Positions 22,768 through 34,925 of a stretch of 64,000 nucleotides of DNA are shown here, one piece after another; position 1 is the first letter of the stretch, and every line of letters starts with the position of its first letter. Under the pieces are notes generated by a model. It had not been told where the DNA came from, made no database searches, and saw only the letters and a list, made by a program, of their open reading frames with translations. This stretch comes from Amphiduros pacificus. Lineage: Eukaryota; Annelida; Polychaeta; Phyllodocida; Hesionidae. The DNA lies in NCBI GenBank assembly GCA_949316495.1, contig OX439012.1, forward strand, positions 34,917,672 through 34,981,671, given 5' to 3'. A program made the translations under genes and the position numbers.

Positions 22768-23315
22768 CTGAAACAAAAACAAAACGTTATGAAATCTGCT
22801 GTAACAAGAATATTATGTGATTATATTATGTAATATATATTAAAACAATGATTTGATTTGTTTATATCAACAAATATTTCAGCACTATTTAGACTCTATC
22901 AGGTTAGATAAGATAAAAACCTGTCACTGGGACTCAATGCCGTACTCTTTTCAAAGAGTGACTGGTGATCTTTCTTTTGCAGTACAAGGTAAGCATGAAA
23001 ACGCAACCACGACCTCTGGTGAGCAGTCATGCAGCACTGGCTGGTGTGGTTCAATATATTTGATTTATTTCTGTGATTTAAAATGGTAAGAATATTTAAT
23101 TAGTGGTGGAATAATGATACCTCAATGGGTTCGGCTCCAGACCACATACATCCAAGGCGGACCACATTCAATCCAAAGCTCTGGAGTTCATCCAGTAGTT
23201 CCTGGTCAAGCAAGTAATCAGGATACCAGGGGTAGCCTTTGTAGACAGCATTGACTCCATGGAAGGTCCGCACTCGGTCATGGTCGTCAAGGAACCAGTG
23301 ATCTGTAGCGTGTAC
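21577..23315 (-). CDS. endoglycoceramidase-like GH5 glycosidase, gene B (first exon not found)
   Basis: Tandem paralog of gene A and predicted to act on the same class of glycolipid. Two exons are clear: 23121-23315 (65 codons) and 21577-22767 (396 codons plus stop), joined in phase 0. They contain HGVNAV, VVRLGCMWSGAEP, YVMLDMHQD, LGYNLINEPWVGD (acid/base Glu), AILTEFGICRTWQD (nucleophile Glu) and WVEWGYP, followed by the C-terminal beta domain. All key catalytic residues are present. By comparison with gene A, a signal-peptide exon ending in phase 0 should lie upstream, but none was recognised. The in-frame methionines just upstream (MMAMNSRVVMFLQ) do not look like a signal peptide. The intron after GAEPIE is absent from gene A, whose three downstream introns are absent here. 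Confidence 0.87.
22768..23120 (-). other. gene B intron
   Basis: A 353 bp AT-rich intron with GT and AG ends on the minus strand. No repeat recognised. Confidence 0.75.
23121..23315 (-). CDS. gene B internal exon
   Basis: The acceptor TTCCTCCAG precedes VHATDHWFLDDHDRVRTFHG. The exon ends GAEPIE at donor GTATCA (phase 0). The polypyrimidine tract is modest. Confidence 0.82.
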
Positions 23316-24343
23316 CTGGAGGAACATCACAACTCGGCTATTCATTGCCATCAACTAGCATGCCATGACGTCATTTTAGGGCATGACGTCATTACAAATA
23401 TCATTATATCTGATCATGAATACAAGCTGTCTGTTTTCCTTGATTTTTTTAATATGTAAATGTAACGTTACGAGGATATGAATGAGGCACCAGGTTATTC
23501 ATGGTCTATGTAAGGGTGAAATCAATTTGACTGATTCTTATTTGCAAATTGTGGCATAAAATATATAAACATAGTAAATAAAAAAGTTACCCCCTTTCTG
23601 TACCACATTAAGAATTGACTATGCCCTTTTAAAGGATGACTTTGAATCTTGTACAAATATCTGTTTAATTCATCATGGACTATTTAAACCAGACAAAATA
23701 AACCAGTTAAAAAAAGATTCCTTCTCATCAGCTAACCAAAGAATGGTTGTTGGTATATACCAATAACTAAATATGATTTAATATGAAAATTTATATTTTT
23801 GTCACGATAAATATATTAAAAGAGCAACATTTGTTTCATATGAAAATGATGGTAACACATTACTTTAATTCGATCAAGAGAAGCAGAACGTAAGACCGGC
23901 GACCACGTGATTAGAACAACTGCCGCCACCTGGAGAGGAAACATCAAACGACCCATACCTGAAGCAGATAAAATACTATGTGAACAAATATATTCAAATG
24001 CTTTTAAAAACGATTCTTCCGAAGCAGCTTTAGATAGAAATGCTTTTGATGAATGTAATTATTATGACCCAAACTCAATAAAGTTCTTTAATCAGATAAT
24101 CAGTATTATTACGTGACACACATTTTTGTTCTTACCTGATGCCAGTTTTACAGTTTGTATTTTTAAAATGGTTTAAGTATCTCGTCCTTTATATTAATCA
24201 GTTTGGGAGATCAACAAGCTGTACTCAAAGATAAAACATTACCTTACAAATAAAGATTCTAGGTATTTGTTTCCGTTTCAAAATATCTTATCCAAATTTG
24301 CTAATTCATTGTGATATGAGCCTCACCGAAAAAAACGTACATA
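23316..24343. other. upstream flank of gene B
   Basis: The missing first exon of gene B should be here or further upstream. A 69-codon plus-strand frame at 23907-24116 has no recognisable domain and is not called. Confidence 0.4.
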
Positions 24344-25868
24344 TGTAAATGATCTGGGTCCAGTATATGGCCTGGGTCCATTATATGGCCTGGGTCCATT
24401 ATATGGCAATGGGTCCAGTATACAGTATATGGCCTGGGTCCAGTATATGGCCTGGGTCCAGTATATGGCTTGGGTCCAGTATATGGCCTGGGTCCAGTAT
24501 ATGGCCGGGGTCCAGTATATGGCCTGGGTCCAGTATATGGCCTGGGTCCAATATATGGCCTGGGTCCAGTATATGGCCAGGGTACAGTATATGGCCTGGG
24601 TCCAGTATATGGCCTGGGTCCAGTATATGGCCTGGGTCCAGTATATGGCCTGGGTCCAATATATGGCCTGGGTCCAGTATATGGCCAGGGTACAGTATAT
24701 GGCCTGGGTCTAGTATAGGGCCGGGGTCCAGTATATGGCCTGGGTCCAGTATATGGCCTGGGTCCAGTATATGGCCTGGGTCCAGTATATGGCCTGGGTC
24801 CAGTATATGGCCTGGGTCCAGTATATGGTCTGGGTCCAGTATATGGCCTGGGTCCAGTATATGGCCTGGGTCCAGGATATGGCCTGGGTACAGTATATGG
24901 CCTGGGTCCAGTATATGGCCTGGGTCCAGTATATGGCCTGGGTCCAGTATATGGCCTGGGTCCAGTATATGGCCTGGGTCCAGTATATGGCCTGGGTCCA
25001 GTATATGGCTTGGGTCAAGTATATGACCTGGGTCCAGTATAGGGCCGGGGTCCAGTATATGGCCTGGGTCCAGTATATGGCCTGGGTCCAGTATATGGCT
25101 TGGGTCCAGTATATGGCCTGGGTCCATTATGTGGCCTGGGTCCAGTATATGGCCTGGGTCCAGTATATGGCCTGGGTCCAGTATATGGCCTGGGTCCAGT
25201 ATATGGCTTGGGTCAAGTATATGACCTGGGTCCAGTATATGGCCTGGGTCCATTATATGGCAATGGGTCCAGTATATGGCCTGGGTCCATTATATGGCCT
25301 GGGTCCAGTATATGGTCTGGGTCCAGTATATGGCCTGGGTCCAGTATATGGTCTGGGTCCAGTATATGGCTTGGATCAAGTATATGACCTGGGTCCAGTA
25401 TATGGCCTGGGTCCAGTATATGGCCTGGGTCCAGTATATGGCCTGGGTCCAGTATATGGCCTGCGTCCAGTATATGGCCTGGGTCCAGTATATGGCCTGG
25501 GTCCAGTATATGGCCTGGGTCCAGTATATGGCCTGGGTCCAGTATATGGCCTGGGTCCAGTATATGGCCTGGGTCCAGTATATGGCCTGGGTCCAGTATA
25601 TGGCCTTGGTCCAGTATATGGCCTTGGTCCAGTATATGGCCTTGGTCCAGTATATAGCCTAGGTCCAGTATATGGCCTGGGTTCAGTATATGGCCTGGGT
25701 TCAGTATATGGCCTGGGTCCAGTATATGGCCTGGGTCCAGTATATGGCCTGGGTCCAGTATATTGCCAGGGTACAGTATATGGCCTGGGTCTAGTATATG
25801 GCCTGGGTCCAGTATATGGCCTGGGTCCAGTATATGGTCTGGGTCCAGTATATGGCCGGGGTCCAGTA
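24344..25868. repeat. 18 bp minisatellite, about 84 copies
   Basis: The unit is GGTCCAGTATATGGCCTG, with variants such as GGTACAG, GGTCCATT, AAGTATATGAC and CAATGGGTCC. Because 18 is a multiple of three, several frames on both strands stay open for hundreds of codons (GLGPVY, WVQYMA, GHILDP motifs). They lack any non-repeat domain and I treat them as artefacts. Longer composites recur, for example the segment with TATATGACCTGGG near 25021, 25219 and 25381. Confidence 0.96.
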
Positions 25869-26396
25869 TATTTCACAGTTCACAGTTCATTTTTCAAAAA
25901 AAATTCCGAAAATTTGACTTTTAATTTAAAAGCATATGACGCAATGCTTCAATTCTTTTCAAATTTTCCCGCATTTCTACCAGGGGATATATATATTGCC
26001 AATGCAAAAAAAAAAATTAAAGGTGAAAAGAAATTGTTGAAATTGGACTTTTAAATAAAAAAACATTTTTTATATAATCTGCAATTAAAAATAATTATGA
26101 GAGCTGTTTCAATGGTGTTTTCCTTTATAGGGATTCATCTATAGGGTACATAGTATCTGCTCACTAATTGAGCAATTAGTATAAGGGGTTGAACAAAGAG
26201 GTCAAACATGAAATATTTGAAAAATTAACCCATTTTTAACTGATTTTGGTGGGATATATTTTTCATATGAGAGATGTTTCAATGGCGTTGTCCTTTATAG
26301 AAATTCAGTAATATTTATGGTGTGAAATATCTTCAGGAATTTTTCACTAATTGAGCAACTAACATAAGGGGTTGATTTAGGAGGTCAAATATAGAT
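25869..26396. repeat. dispersed repeat with two diverged copies
   Basis: A phrase of about 130-170 bp beginning ATGAGAG(C/A)TGTTTCAATGG and including TCACTAATTGAGCAA and AGGGGTTGA..GAGGTCAAA occurs at about 26097 and again at about 26267. The stretch before it is AT-rich and featureless. Confidence 0.65.
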
Positions 26397-26401
26397 CCCA
26401 G

Positions 26402-26950
26402 GTGAGACAGCTTCATAACACAGATACGGCTACATTACATGTGTAGAGATAGCTGCACACATGAGAGACAGCTACATAAATGTGAGACAGCTACACAAAT
26501 GTGAGACAGCTACATAAATGTGAGACAGCTACATAAATGTGAGACAGCTACATAAATGTGAGACAGCTACATAATGTGAGACAGCTACATAAATGTGAGA
26601 CAGCTACATAAATGTGAGACAGCTACATAAATGTGAGACAGCTACATAAATGTGAGACAGCTACATAAATGTGAGACAGCTACATAAATGTGAGACAGCT
26701 ACATAAATGTGGGACAGCTACATAAATGTGAGACAGCTACATAAATGTGAGACAGCTACATAAATGTGAGACAGCTACATAAATGTGAGACAGCTACATA
26801 ATGTGAGACAGCTACATAAATGTGAGACAGCTACATAAATGTGAGACAGCTACATAAATGTGAGACAGCTACATAAATGTGAGACAGCTACATAAATGTG
26901 GGACAGCTACATAAATGTGAGACAGCTACATAAATGTGGGACAGCTACAC
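26402..26950. repeat. 19 bp minisatellite, about 28 copies
   Basis: The unit is GTGAGACAGCTACATAAAT, very uniform, with some 18 bp units lacking one A. It is clearly related to the GTGAGAGATAGCTGCATAA array at 42.2-43.1 kb. Confidence 0.95.
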
Positions 26951-27244
26951 TCGTGCTGACCGCCCGGTGCAGGCCCCTACACTGATGTAAAACTACCCTA
27001 TCTAATTAACACCTTCTGCACTGACAACTTTCACCTAAACACTCACTCCTTCCCTTGGGGCCTACAATCCCCAGTGCGCTAAAGGGCGTCCAATATCCCT
27101 ATACAGCCTGAGGCGTCCAATATCCTCGTAAGCCCTACCAATCACAACTGGAGGCTAAAGATGTCCTCCACATGAGTAACTAGTGATCTTCAGCACCTTC
27201 ATATCTACCAGCTGCCTCCTTACCAACTTTTCTAATCCCACCGA

Positions 27245-28810
27245 GAATACATCCTAGGTAACCGACATCCCCCACTAACTATGACTAACATTTTTCTCAT
27301 CATCCTGTTCCAGACCTGCAAAACCTACAAATCACAATAACAATTAGTGGCTGCTAATAACTGGAACAAAATATAACTATCTTCATCTCCTGAAATAACA
27401 AGGAAAAATAAAGATTTTAACACCAAGACTACATCCTAGATAACCAATATCCCCCGCTAACTATGACTAACATTTTTCTCATCATCCTGTTCCAGACCTG
27501 CAAACCCTACAAATCCTACAAATTGCTGCGCCCAATCGCCGTCATGGTCCGAAAGCTGTCAATATCCACAACTTTTGACGGAGATTGGGCACATGACAGC
27601 TTTGGGGCGACTATTGACAGTCCCGGGGCCGTCATGGAAATATCAAAGAATATCCACTGGATATTGACGCCGATTGGGCAGTGGTATAGCATTTCCGTCA
27701 ATTTGAACTTTGACCCAGACAGGTCCTCTCTCAGCAAGGTTATAGCACATTGTGCATATGATCGCACAGTACGACGTCAGAAAACATTACTTGCAGATCA
27801 GTAAGGGTAGAGTTCTCTGCAGTCGCCTTAGTGTTTATAAATAATATTTTAGCATTCAGACTTTCAAATTATTGCTTCTAAGCAAAAGTGTTAAACACTG
27901 TAAGCATAATTTGTCGCTGAGCAAAGGTGTTAAACACACTCATAACTTGAGTGGCCGAGTCAAGGTGTTAAAAGCTTGAAGTGCTATTACAAGGATTAGA
28001 AAGTGGTTATTATTGTTCAAAACGTTATGTAAATGATTTCTGAGGTAAATTAAACTCTTTTTCTCAGCATATTCCAATTAGATGTGCCTCAAGTCATTGA
28101 TTTTGACCAATGCGTATCTTTGCGCGAAAATCCTCTTTGCATAAGATTCTAAAAGATGGATATTTAAATTGGGTCACAAATATTATTTACGGTTGACCCT
28201 GGATATTTCTTGACCTATTTGGATATTTGCCGTGACGCCTTCGGGACGTGACGGCGATTGTAGTGTTCTCCAATCACCCATCGGCAAAGCCCAGATAGGT
28301 GATCTGGAGAGGTCTGAGATTTTTGCTTTTTGGTCATAATCTCGTTCAGATGTGATTTTTTAAATACCCAACTGTTTAAGTCATAATTCATATTTTATGT
28401 ATGATTATGTCTAAAATCTCACACAAAAGCTTGATTATTTTTTGAATAACATTAAATAAAGAAAATATAAATACTTGATAATAATCGCCAGCTGCAAAAA
28501 TTGAATCAAACCCGTTTTAACGGCAGTTGAAAGGGGTTCAATTTTGACGTTTAAACGGGTTTATCAAAGTTTTTGCAGCTGGCGAGTTTTTACTTCACTA
28601 GAGCTCAATCAACTCCACCAAACTTTTCTTTGGTTGGAGTTGGTAGAGACCATGGACGTTCGACAAACCCCTCCAGATCACCTATCTGGGCTTTGCCGAT
28701 GGGTGATTGGAGAACACTACGGCGATTGGGCAAAACACAAATCACAAAAGCAATTAGTGGCTGCTAATAACTGGAACAAAATATATCTTCATCTCCTAAA
28801 AAAATAAAGA
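27245..28810. mobile_element. nested DNA transposons in a duplicated repeat
   Basis: The outer repeat (CCTGCAAAACCTACAAATC then AATTAGTGGCTGCTAATAAC) is seen intact at about 27245-27425. It begins again at 27425 and is interrupted at about 27518; its other half resumes at about 28741. The interrupting element has inverted ends containing CCCAATCGCCGT (27530s) and ACGGCGATTGGG (28719-28731), with ACAAATC on both sides. A third element sits inside its right end. The 113-codon plus-strand frame inside (27463-27804) has no recognised domain. Confidence 0.75.
28261..28719. mobile_element. 459 bp foldback MITE with 9 bp target duplication
   Basis: Ends are TAGTGTTCTCCAATCACC and its complement, and long inverted arms continue inward past CATCGGCAAAGCCCAGATAGG. 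The centre is a second hairpin (CGCCAGCTGCAAAAA to TTTTTGCAGCTGGCG, about 28486-28587). CGGCGATTG is duplicated at 28252-28260 and 28720-28728. The uninterrupted site is predicted by the opposite end of the host element, so the 9 bp duplication is secure. Nine bases fit Mutator-like elements, while TAGTG ends also suit hAT, so the superfamily is left open. Confidence 0.82.
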
Positions 28811-29686
<876 letters not shown>

Positions 29687-29687
29687 C

Positions 29688-29721
29688 CATGGAGTAATTA
29701 AGATATCTTAATTACTCCATG
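29688..29721. repeat. 34 bp perfect palindrome
   Basis: The left arm CATGGAGTAATTAAGAT is followed immediately by its exact reverse complement, with no spacer. Its position next to a TA run suggests a cruciform-prone site. Confidence 0.9.
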
Positions 29722-30609
29722 ATATAGCTTTACATCTCCAGTCATAATTTATTTATTCATGGCCATGGGTATATATATGGATACACAGAGGGCGGCACCA
29801 GTCTATATTCTAAACACGTTGTTGTTCATCCCAGTTGGCCACGACAATTCCCTTGCTAACATTCTAACCCTCATCCCAAATCATAGTTATCAGAGCTGAA
29901 ATTGATATATAAATTTATCTCAAATAATAGTTATCGGATCCTTTTCATCTAAGAGCAATAATAAATTGCTTTAAGTTTTAAACATATGTTCTAAAAATAC
30001 CCTTGAAGCCCCATGATCTAGTTACGTTCGTGACCTATATATTGATGGTTGTATTTCCTTGATGTTGCTTCAAAACATGACATGATTACAAGTTCAGAGG
30101 AAAATACACAGTCACGCTGATATCATGGGTAATATATCATACATATTTCTTCCTTGAACATACTGTAAATATCTGTGTCATTTCAAATAGTGTATTGGTT
30201 CTAAAATGAAGTAAAAGGATGTGGGTTAATGATGATACTGTGATGTTGGTGGCACGAGTCCAGTACGGCCTACGGTAACCATCATTTCCAAATTAACAGG
30301 TTTTTTTCCGAAATGATAAAGTTGCTAAGACTGAGGGGCCTCACAGGATCATTTATTCTAATATCAATTTGAATTTAATATAATCAATATTTGAATAGTT
30401 GTACAAACATGACAAATGATTCCTACATTGCGTAGGGCAAAATAGGAATTCCCATGTCATGTATAATATACAGTATATTGTGCAGATAAGTAATTATAAT
30501 TCATATCTCTGTTAGAGGTTTGTCTTGAATTCAACTTAAATGTCAAGAAACTAAGTCTAAGATGTCTTAGTGTATTCCAATTACGACGATCACTACTCTC
30601 TGGTCACAC
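29722..30609. other. intergenic, nothing recognised
   Basis: AT-rich sequence. No supported exon was found here for the kinase gene downstream. Confidence 0.4.
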
Positions 30610-33600
30610 TCGACCTTGTTATTGTACCCTCCCTTGTTATCACACCTGCCCTTGTTATCACACCCTCCCTGTTATTACGTCCACCCTTGTTATCACACCC
30701 GCCCTTGTTATCACACCTGCCTTTGTTATCACACCCTCCCTTGTTACCACACCCTCCCTTGTTGCCACACCCTCCCTTGTTATCGCACCCTCCCTTGTTA
30801 TCACACCCTCCCTTGTTACCACACCCTCCCTTGTTACCACACCCTCCCTTATTACCACACCCTCCCTTGTTATCGCACCCTCCCTTGTTATCACACCCTC
30901 CCTTGTTGCCACACCCTCCCTTGTTACCACACCCTCCCTTGTTACCACACCCTACCTTGTTATCGCACCCTCCCTTGTTATCACACCCTCCCTTGTTAAC
31001 AAACCCTCCCTTGTTACCACACCCTCCCTTGTTACCACACCATCCCTTGTTACCACACCCTCCCTTGTTATTGCACCCCCCCTTGTTATTGCACTCTCCC
31101 TTGTTATTGCACCCTCCCTTGTTACCACACCCTCCCTTGTTACCACACCCTACCTTGTTATCGCACTCTCCCTTGTTATCGCACTCTCCCTTGTTATTGC
31201 ACTCTCCCTTGTTATTGCACCCTCCCTTGTTATTACACTCTCCCTTGTTATCACACTCTCCCTTGTTACCACACCCTCCCTTGTTACCACACTCTCCCTT
31301 GTTATTACACCCTCCCTTGTTACCACACCCTCCCTTGTTATTGCACCCTCCCTTGTTATCACACTCTCCCTTGTTATTACACCCTCCCTTGTTACCACAC
31401 CCTCCCTTGTTATTGCACCCTCCCTTGTTATCACACTCTCCCTTGTTACCACACCCTCCCTTGTTACCACACCCTCCCTTGTTATTGCACCCTCCCTTGT
31501 TATTGCACTCTCCCTTGTTATTTCACCCTCCCTTGTTACCACACCCTCCCTTGTTATCGCACCCTCCCTTGTTATTGCACCCTCCCTTGTTATCGCACTC
31601 TCCCTTGTTATCACACTCTCCCTTGTTACCACACCCTCCCTTGTTATTGCACTCTCCCTTGTTACCACACCCTCCCTTGTTATTACACTCTCCCTTGTTA
31701 TTGCACTCTCCCTTGTTATCACACCCTCCCTTGTTAATGCACCCTCCCTTGTTACCACACCCTACCTTGTTATCGCACCCTCCCTTGTTATCACACCCTC
31801 CCTTGTTAACAAACCCTCCCTTGTTACCACACCATCCCTTGTTACCACACCCTCCCTTGTTATTGCACCCCCCTTGTTATTGCACCCTCCCTTGTTATTG
31901 CACCCTCCCTTGTTATCGCACTCTCCCTTGTTATTGCACTCTCCCTTGTTATTGCACTCTCCCTTGTTATTGCACTCTCCCTTGTTATTGCACTCTCCCT
32001 TGTTATTGCACCCTCCCTTGTTATTGCACCCTCCCTTGTTATCGCACCCTCCCTTGTTATTGCACCCTACCTTGTTATTACACTCTCCCTTGTTATCACA
32101 CTCTCCCTTGTTATTGCACCCTCCCTTGTTATTACACTCTCCCTTGTTATTGCACTCTCCCTTGTTATCACACTCTCCCTTGTTATTGCACCCTCCCTTG
32201 TTATCGCACTCTCCCTTGTTATCGCACCCTCCCTTGTTATTGCACCCTACCTTGTTATTGCACTTTCCCTTGTTATCACACTCTCCCTTGTTATTGCACT
32301 CTCCCTTGTTACCACACCCTACCTTGTTAATGCACCCTCCCTTGTTATTACACTCTCCCTTGTTATCACACTCTCCCTTGTTATTGCACTCTCCCTTGTT
32401 ACCACACCCTACCTTGTTAATGCACCCTACCTTGTTATTGCACTCTCCCTTGTTATCACACTCTCCCTTGTTATTGCACTCTCCCTTGTTATCACACTCT
32501 CCCTTGTTACCACACCCTACCTTGTTAATGCACCCTCCCTTGTTATTGCACTCTCCCTTGTTATTGCACTCTCCCTTGTTACCACACCCTACCTTGTTAT
32601 CGCACTCTCCCTTGTTATCACACTCTCCCTTGTTATTGCACTCTCCCTTGTTATCACACCCTACCTTGTTATTGCACTCTCCCTTGTTATTACACTCTCC
32701 CTTGTTATTGCACCCTACCTTGTTATCACACCCTCCCTTGTTATTACACTCTCCCTTGTTATTGCACTCTCCCTTGTTATCGCACTCTCCCTTGTTATCA
32801 CACTCTCCCTTGTTATTGCACTCTCCCTTGTTATCACACTCTCCCTTGTTATTACACTCTCCCTTGTTATTGCACTCTCCCTTGTTATCGCACTCTCCCT
32901 TGTTATCACACTCTCCCTTGTTATTGCACTCTCCCTTGTTATCACACTCTCCCTTGTTATTACACTCTCCCTTGTTATTGCACTCTCCCTTGTTATCGCA
33001 CTCTCCCTTGTTATCACACTCTCCCTTGTTATTACACTCTCCCTTGTTATTGCACTCTCCCTTGTTATCACACTCTCCCTTGTTATTACACTCTCCCTTG
33101 TTATCACACTCTCCCTTGTTATTGCACCCTCCCTTGTTATTGCACTGTCCCTTGTTATTGTACCCCCCCTTGTTATTGCACTCTCCCCTGTTACCACACC
33201 CTCCCTTGTTATCGCACTCTCCCTTGTTATCACACTCTCCCTTGTTATTGCACTCTCCCTTGTTATCACACCCTACCTTGTTATTGCACTCTCCCTTGTT
33301 ATCACACTCTCCCTTGTTACCACACCCTCCCTTGTTATTGCACCCTCCCTTGTTAATGCACCCTCCCTTGTTATCACACTCTCCCTTGTTATTGCACTCT
33401 CCCTTGTTATCACACTCTCCCTTGTTATTGCACTCTCCCTTGTTATCACACTCTCCCTTGTTATTGCACTCTCCCTTGTTATCACACCCTACCTTGTTAT
33501 CACACCCTACCTTGTTATCGCACTCTCCCTTGTTATCGCACTCTCCCTTGTTATTACACTCTCCCTTGTTAATGCACCCTCCCTTGTTATTGCACTCTCC

Positions 33601-33972
33601 CTTGTTATTGCACCCTCCCTTGTTACCACACCCTACCTTGTTATCACACTCTCCCTTGTTACCACACCCTACCTTGTTAATGCACCCTCCCTTGTTATTA
33701 CACTCTCCCTTGTTATCACACTCTCCCTTGTTATTGTACCCCCCTTGTTATTGCACTCTCCCTTGTTACCACACCCTCCCTTGTTATCGCACTCTCCCTT
33801 GTTATCACACTCTCCCTTGTTATTGCACTCTCCGTTGTTATTGCACCCTCCCTTGTTATTGCACTCTCCCTTGTTATTGCACCCTCCCTTGTCATCGCAC
33901 TCTCCCTTGTTATCATACTCTCCCTTGTTATTGCACCCTCCCTTGTTATCGCGCTCTCCTTTGTTATCTGGT
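30610..33972. repeat. 18 bp minisatellite, about 187 copies
   Basis: The unit is CCCTCCCTTGTTATCACA, varying chiefly in the last six bases (ATTGCA, ACCACA, ATCGCA, AATGCA, ATTACA) and in CCCTCC, CTCTCC or CCCTAC. Variant strings recur over several units. The 3.4 kb tract is strongly asymmetric (C and T on the plus strand). Frames of 586 and 839 codons are artefacts of the 18 bp period. Confidence 0.96.
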
Positions 33973-34328
33973 AGGCTGGTACACCTTTCAGTTGGGCTGG
34001 TACACCTTTCAGTTGGTCTGGTACACCTTTCAGTTGGGCTGGTACACCTTTCAGTTGGGCTGGTACACCTTTCAGTTGGGCTGGTACACCTTTCAGTTGT
34101 GCTGGTACACCTTTCAGTTGGGCTGGTACACCTTTCAGTTGGTCTGGTACACCTTTCAGTTGGGCTGGTACACCTTTCAGTTGGGCTGGTACACCTTTCA
34201 GTTGTGCTGGTACACCTTTCAGTTGGGCTGGTACACCTTTCAGTTGGTCTGGTACACCTTTCAGTTGGGCTGGTACACCTTTCAGTTGGGCTGGTACACC
34301 TTTCAGTTGGGCTGGTACACCTTTCCAG
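33973..34328 (+). repeat. 22 bp minisatellite with acceptor-like core, about 16 copies
   Basis: The unit is GGGCTGGTACACCTTTCAGT then TG. Each carries ACACCTTTCAG, a pyrimidine stretch ending in CAG. The final unit reads ACACCTTTCCAG and runs straight into the candidate exon at 34329. The array directly follows the 18 bp array. Confidence 0.92.
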
Positions 34329-34375
34329 ATGCTTACCAAACTGTCTTCGAGCTAATCGTGATTTTTCAAGTATTG
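34329..34375 (+). CDS. candidate 5' exon of the tandem-kinase gene
   Basis: Follows CACCTTTCCAG and ends at GTAAAA. In the phase needed by the next exon it reads CLPNCLRANRDFSSI plus one base, which would give IEPVSEAEEQF after splicing. Support is only splice-motif and phase compatibility, so it may be wrong. Confidence 0.25.
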
Positions 34376-34579
34376 GTAAAAATGTCCTTTTGAAAGTTTG
34401 GAGTAGTGCATAAACCTAATATAGTTAATATGTAATTGATGAGAAAAATATGTTGTGAAAAATGGTTCAGGTTAGTAAACTTTGATTCGGGCTAGAGCAA
34501 ATCTCCACTTCTAGCCCGACTGTCTAGTAGCCGGGAAAGTATTTGGTCCAGACTGAATAACAACATATTATCTTCGTAT

Positions 34580-34815
34580 CTTCGCTGCAAAAAAACCCAT
34601 TCAATTTGGTTATTTAAACGGGTTTACCTCAGATTTGCAACTCCACTAGAGCTCTATCAACTCCACCAAACTTTTCTTTGATTGAACTAGAAGAACCCTG
34701 CATGTTCCACAAACCCCTCCAGAGGGCGACATGGTGAACCTATCACAAATAGTTTGCGTGTGCCTCTGGTGGACAGTGTGCTATCTGGGCTTTGCTGATT
34801 GGTGATTGGAGAACA
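34580..34815. mobile_element. half copy of the 28.3 kb foldback MITE
   Basis: Contains AAACGGGTTTA, CACTAGAGCTC.ATCAACTCCA, CCAAACTTTTCTTTG, ACAAACCCCTCCAGA and GGTGATTGGAGAACACCA in the order of the right half of the 28261-28719 element. A different repeat fragment (GGGCGACATGGTGAACCTAT to CTCTGGTGGACAG) is inserted in it. Relatives of that fragment lie near 14345, 48085 and 48590. Confidence 0.7.
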
Positions 34816-34925
34816 CCAAATATTTATCTATACAATATTTAAAGAATCAGATATATCCAGTTCTATATTTATGTTTTTTTTATATTTGAATAATGACCTA
34901 AGCTGATGTTTCCTTTGTCTTTCAG

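Noticed and set aside
24349-26054. Frames of 225-439 codons with GLGPVY or WVQYMA repeats
   Set aside because: 18 bp repeat open in several frames on both strands; nothing non-repetitive is attached except a short AT-rich tail.
27463-27804. 113-codon frame inside the nested transposon
   Set aside because: No transposase motif, and it overlaps inverted repeat sequence.
30570-34413. Plus-strand frames of 586 and 839 codons rich in Leu, Pro, His and Cys
   Set aside because: Artefact of the 18 bp and 22 bp arrays; the complement is equally open.
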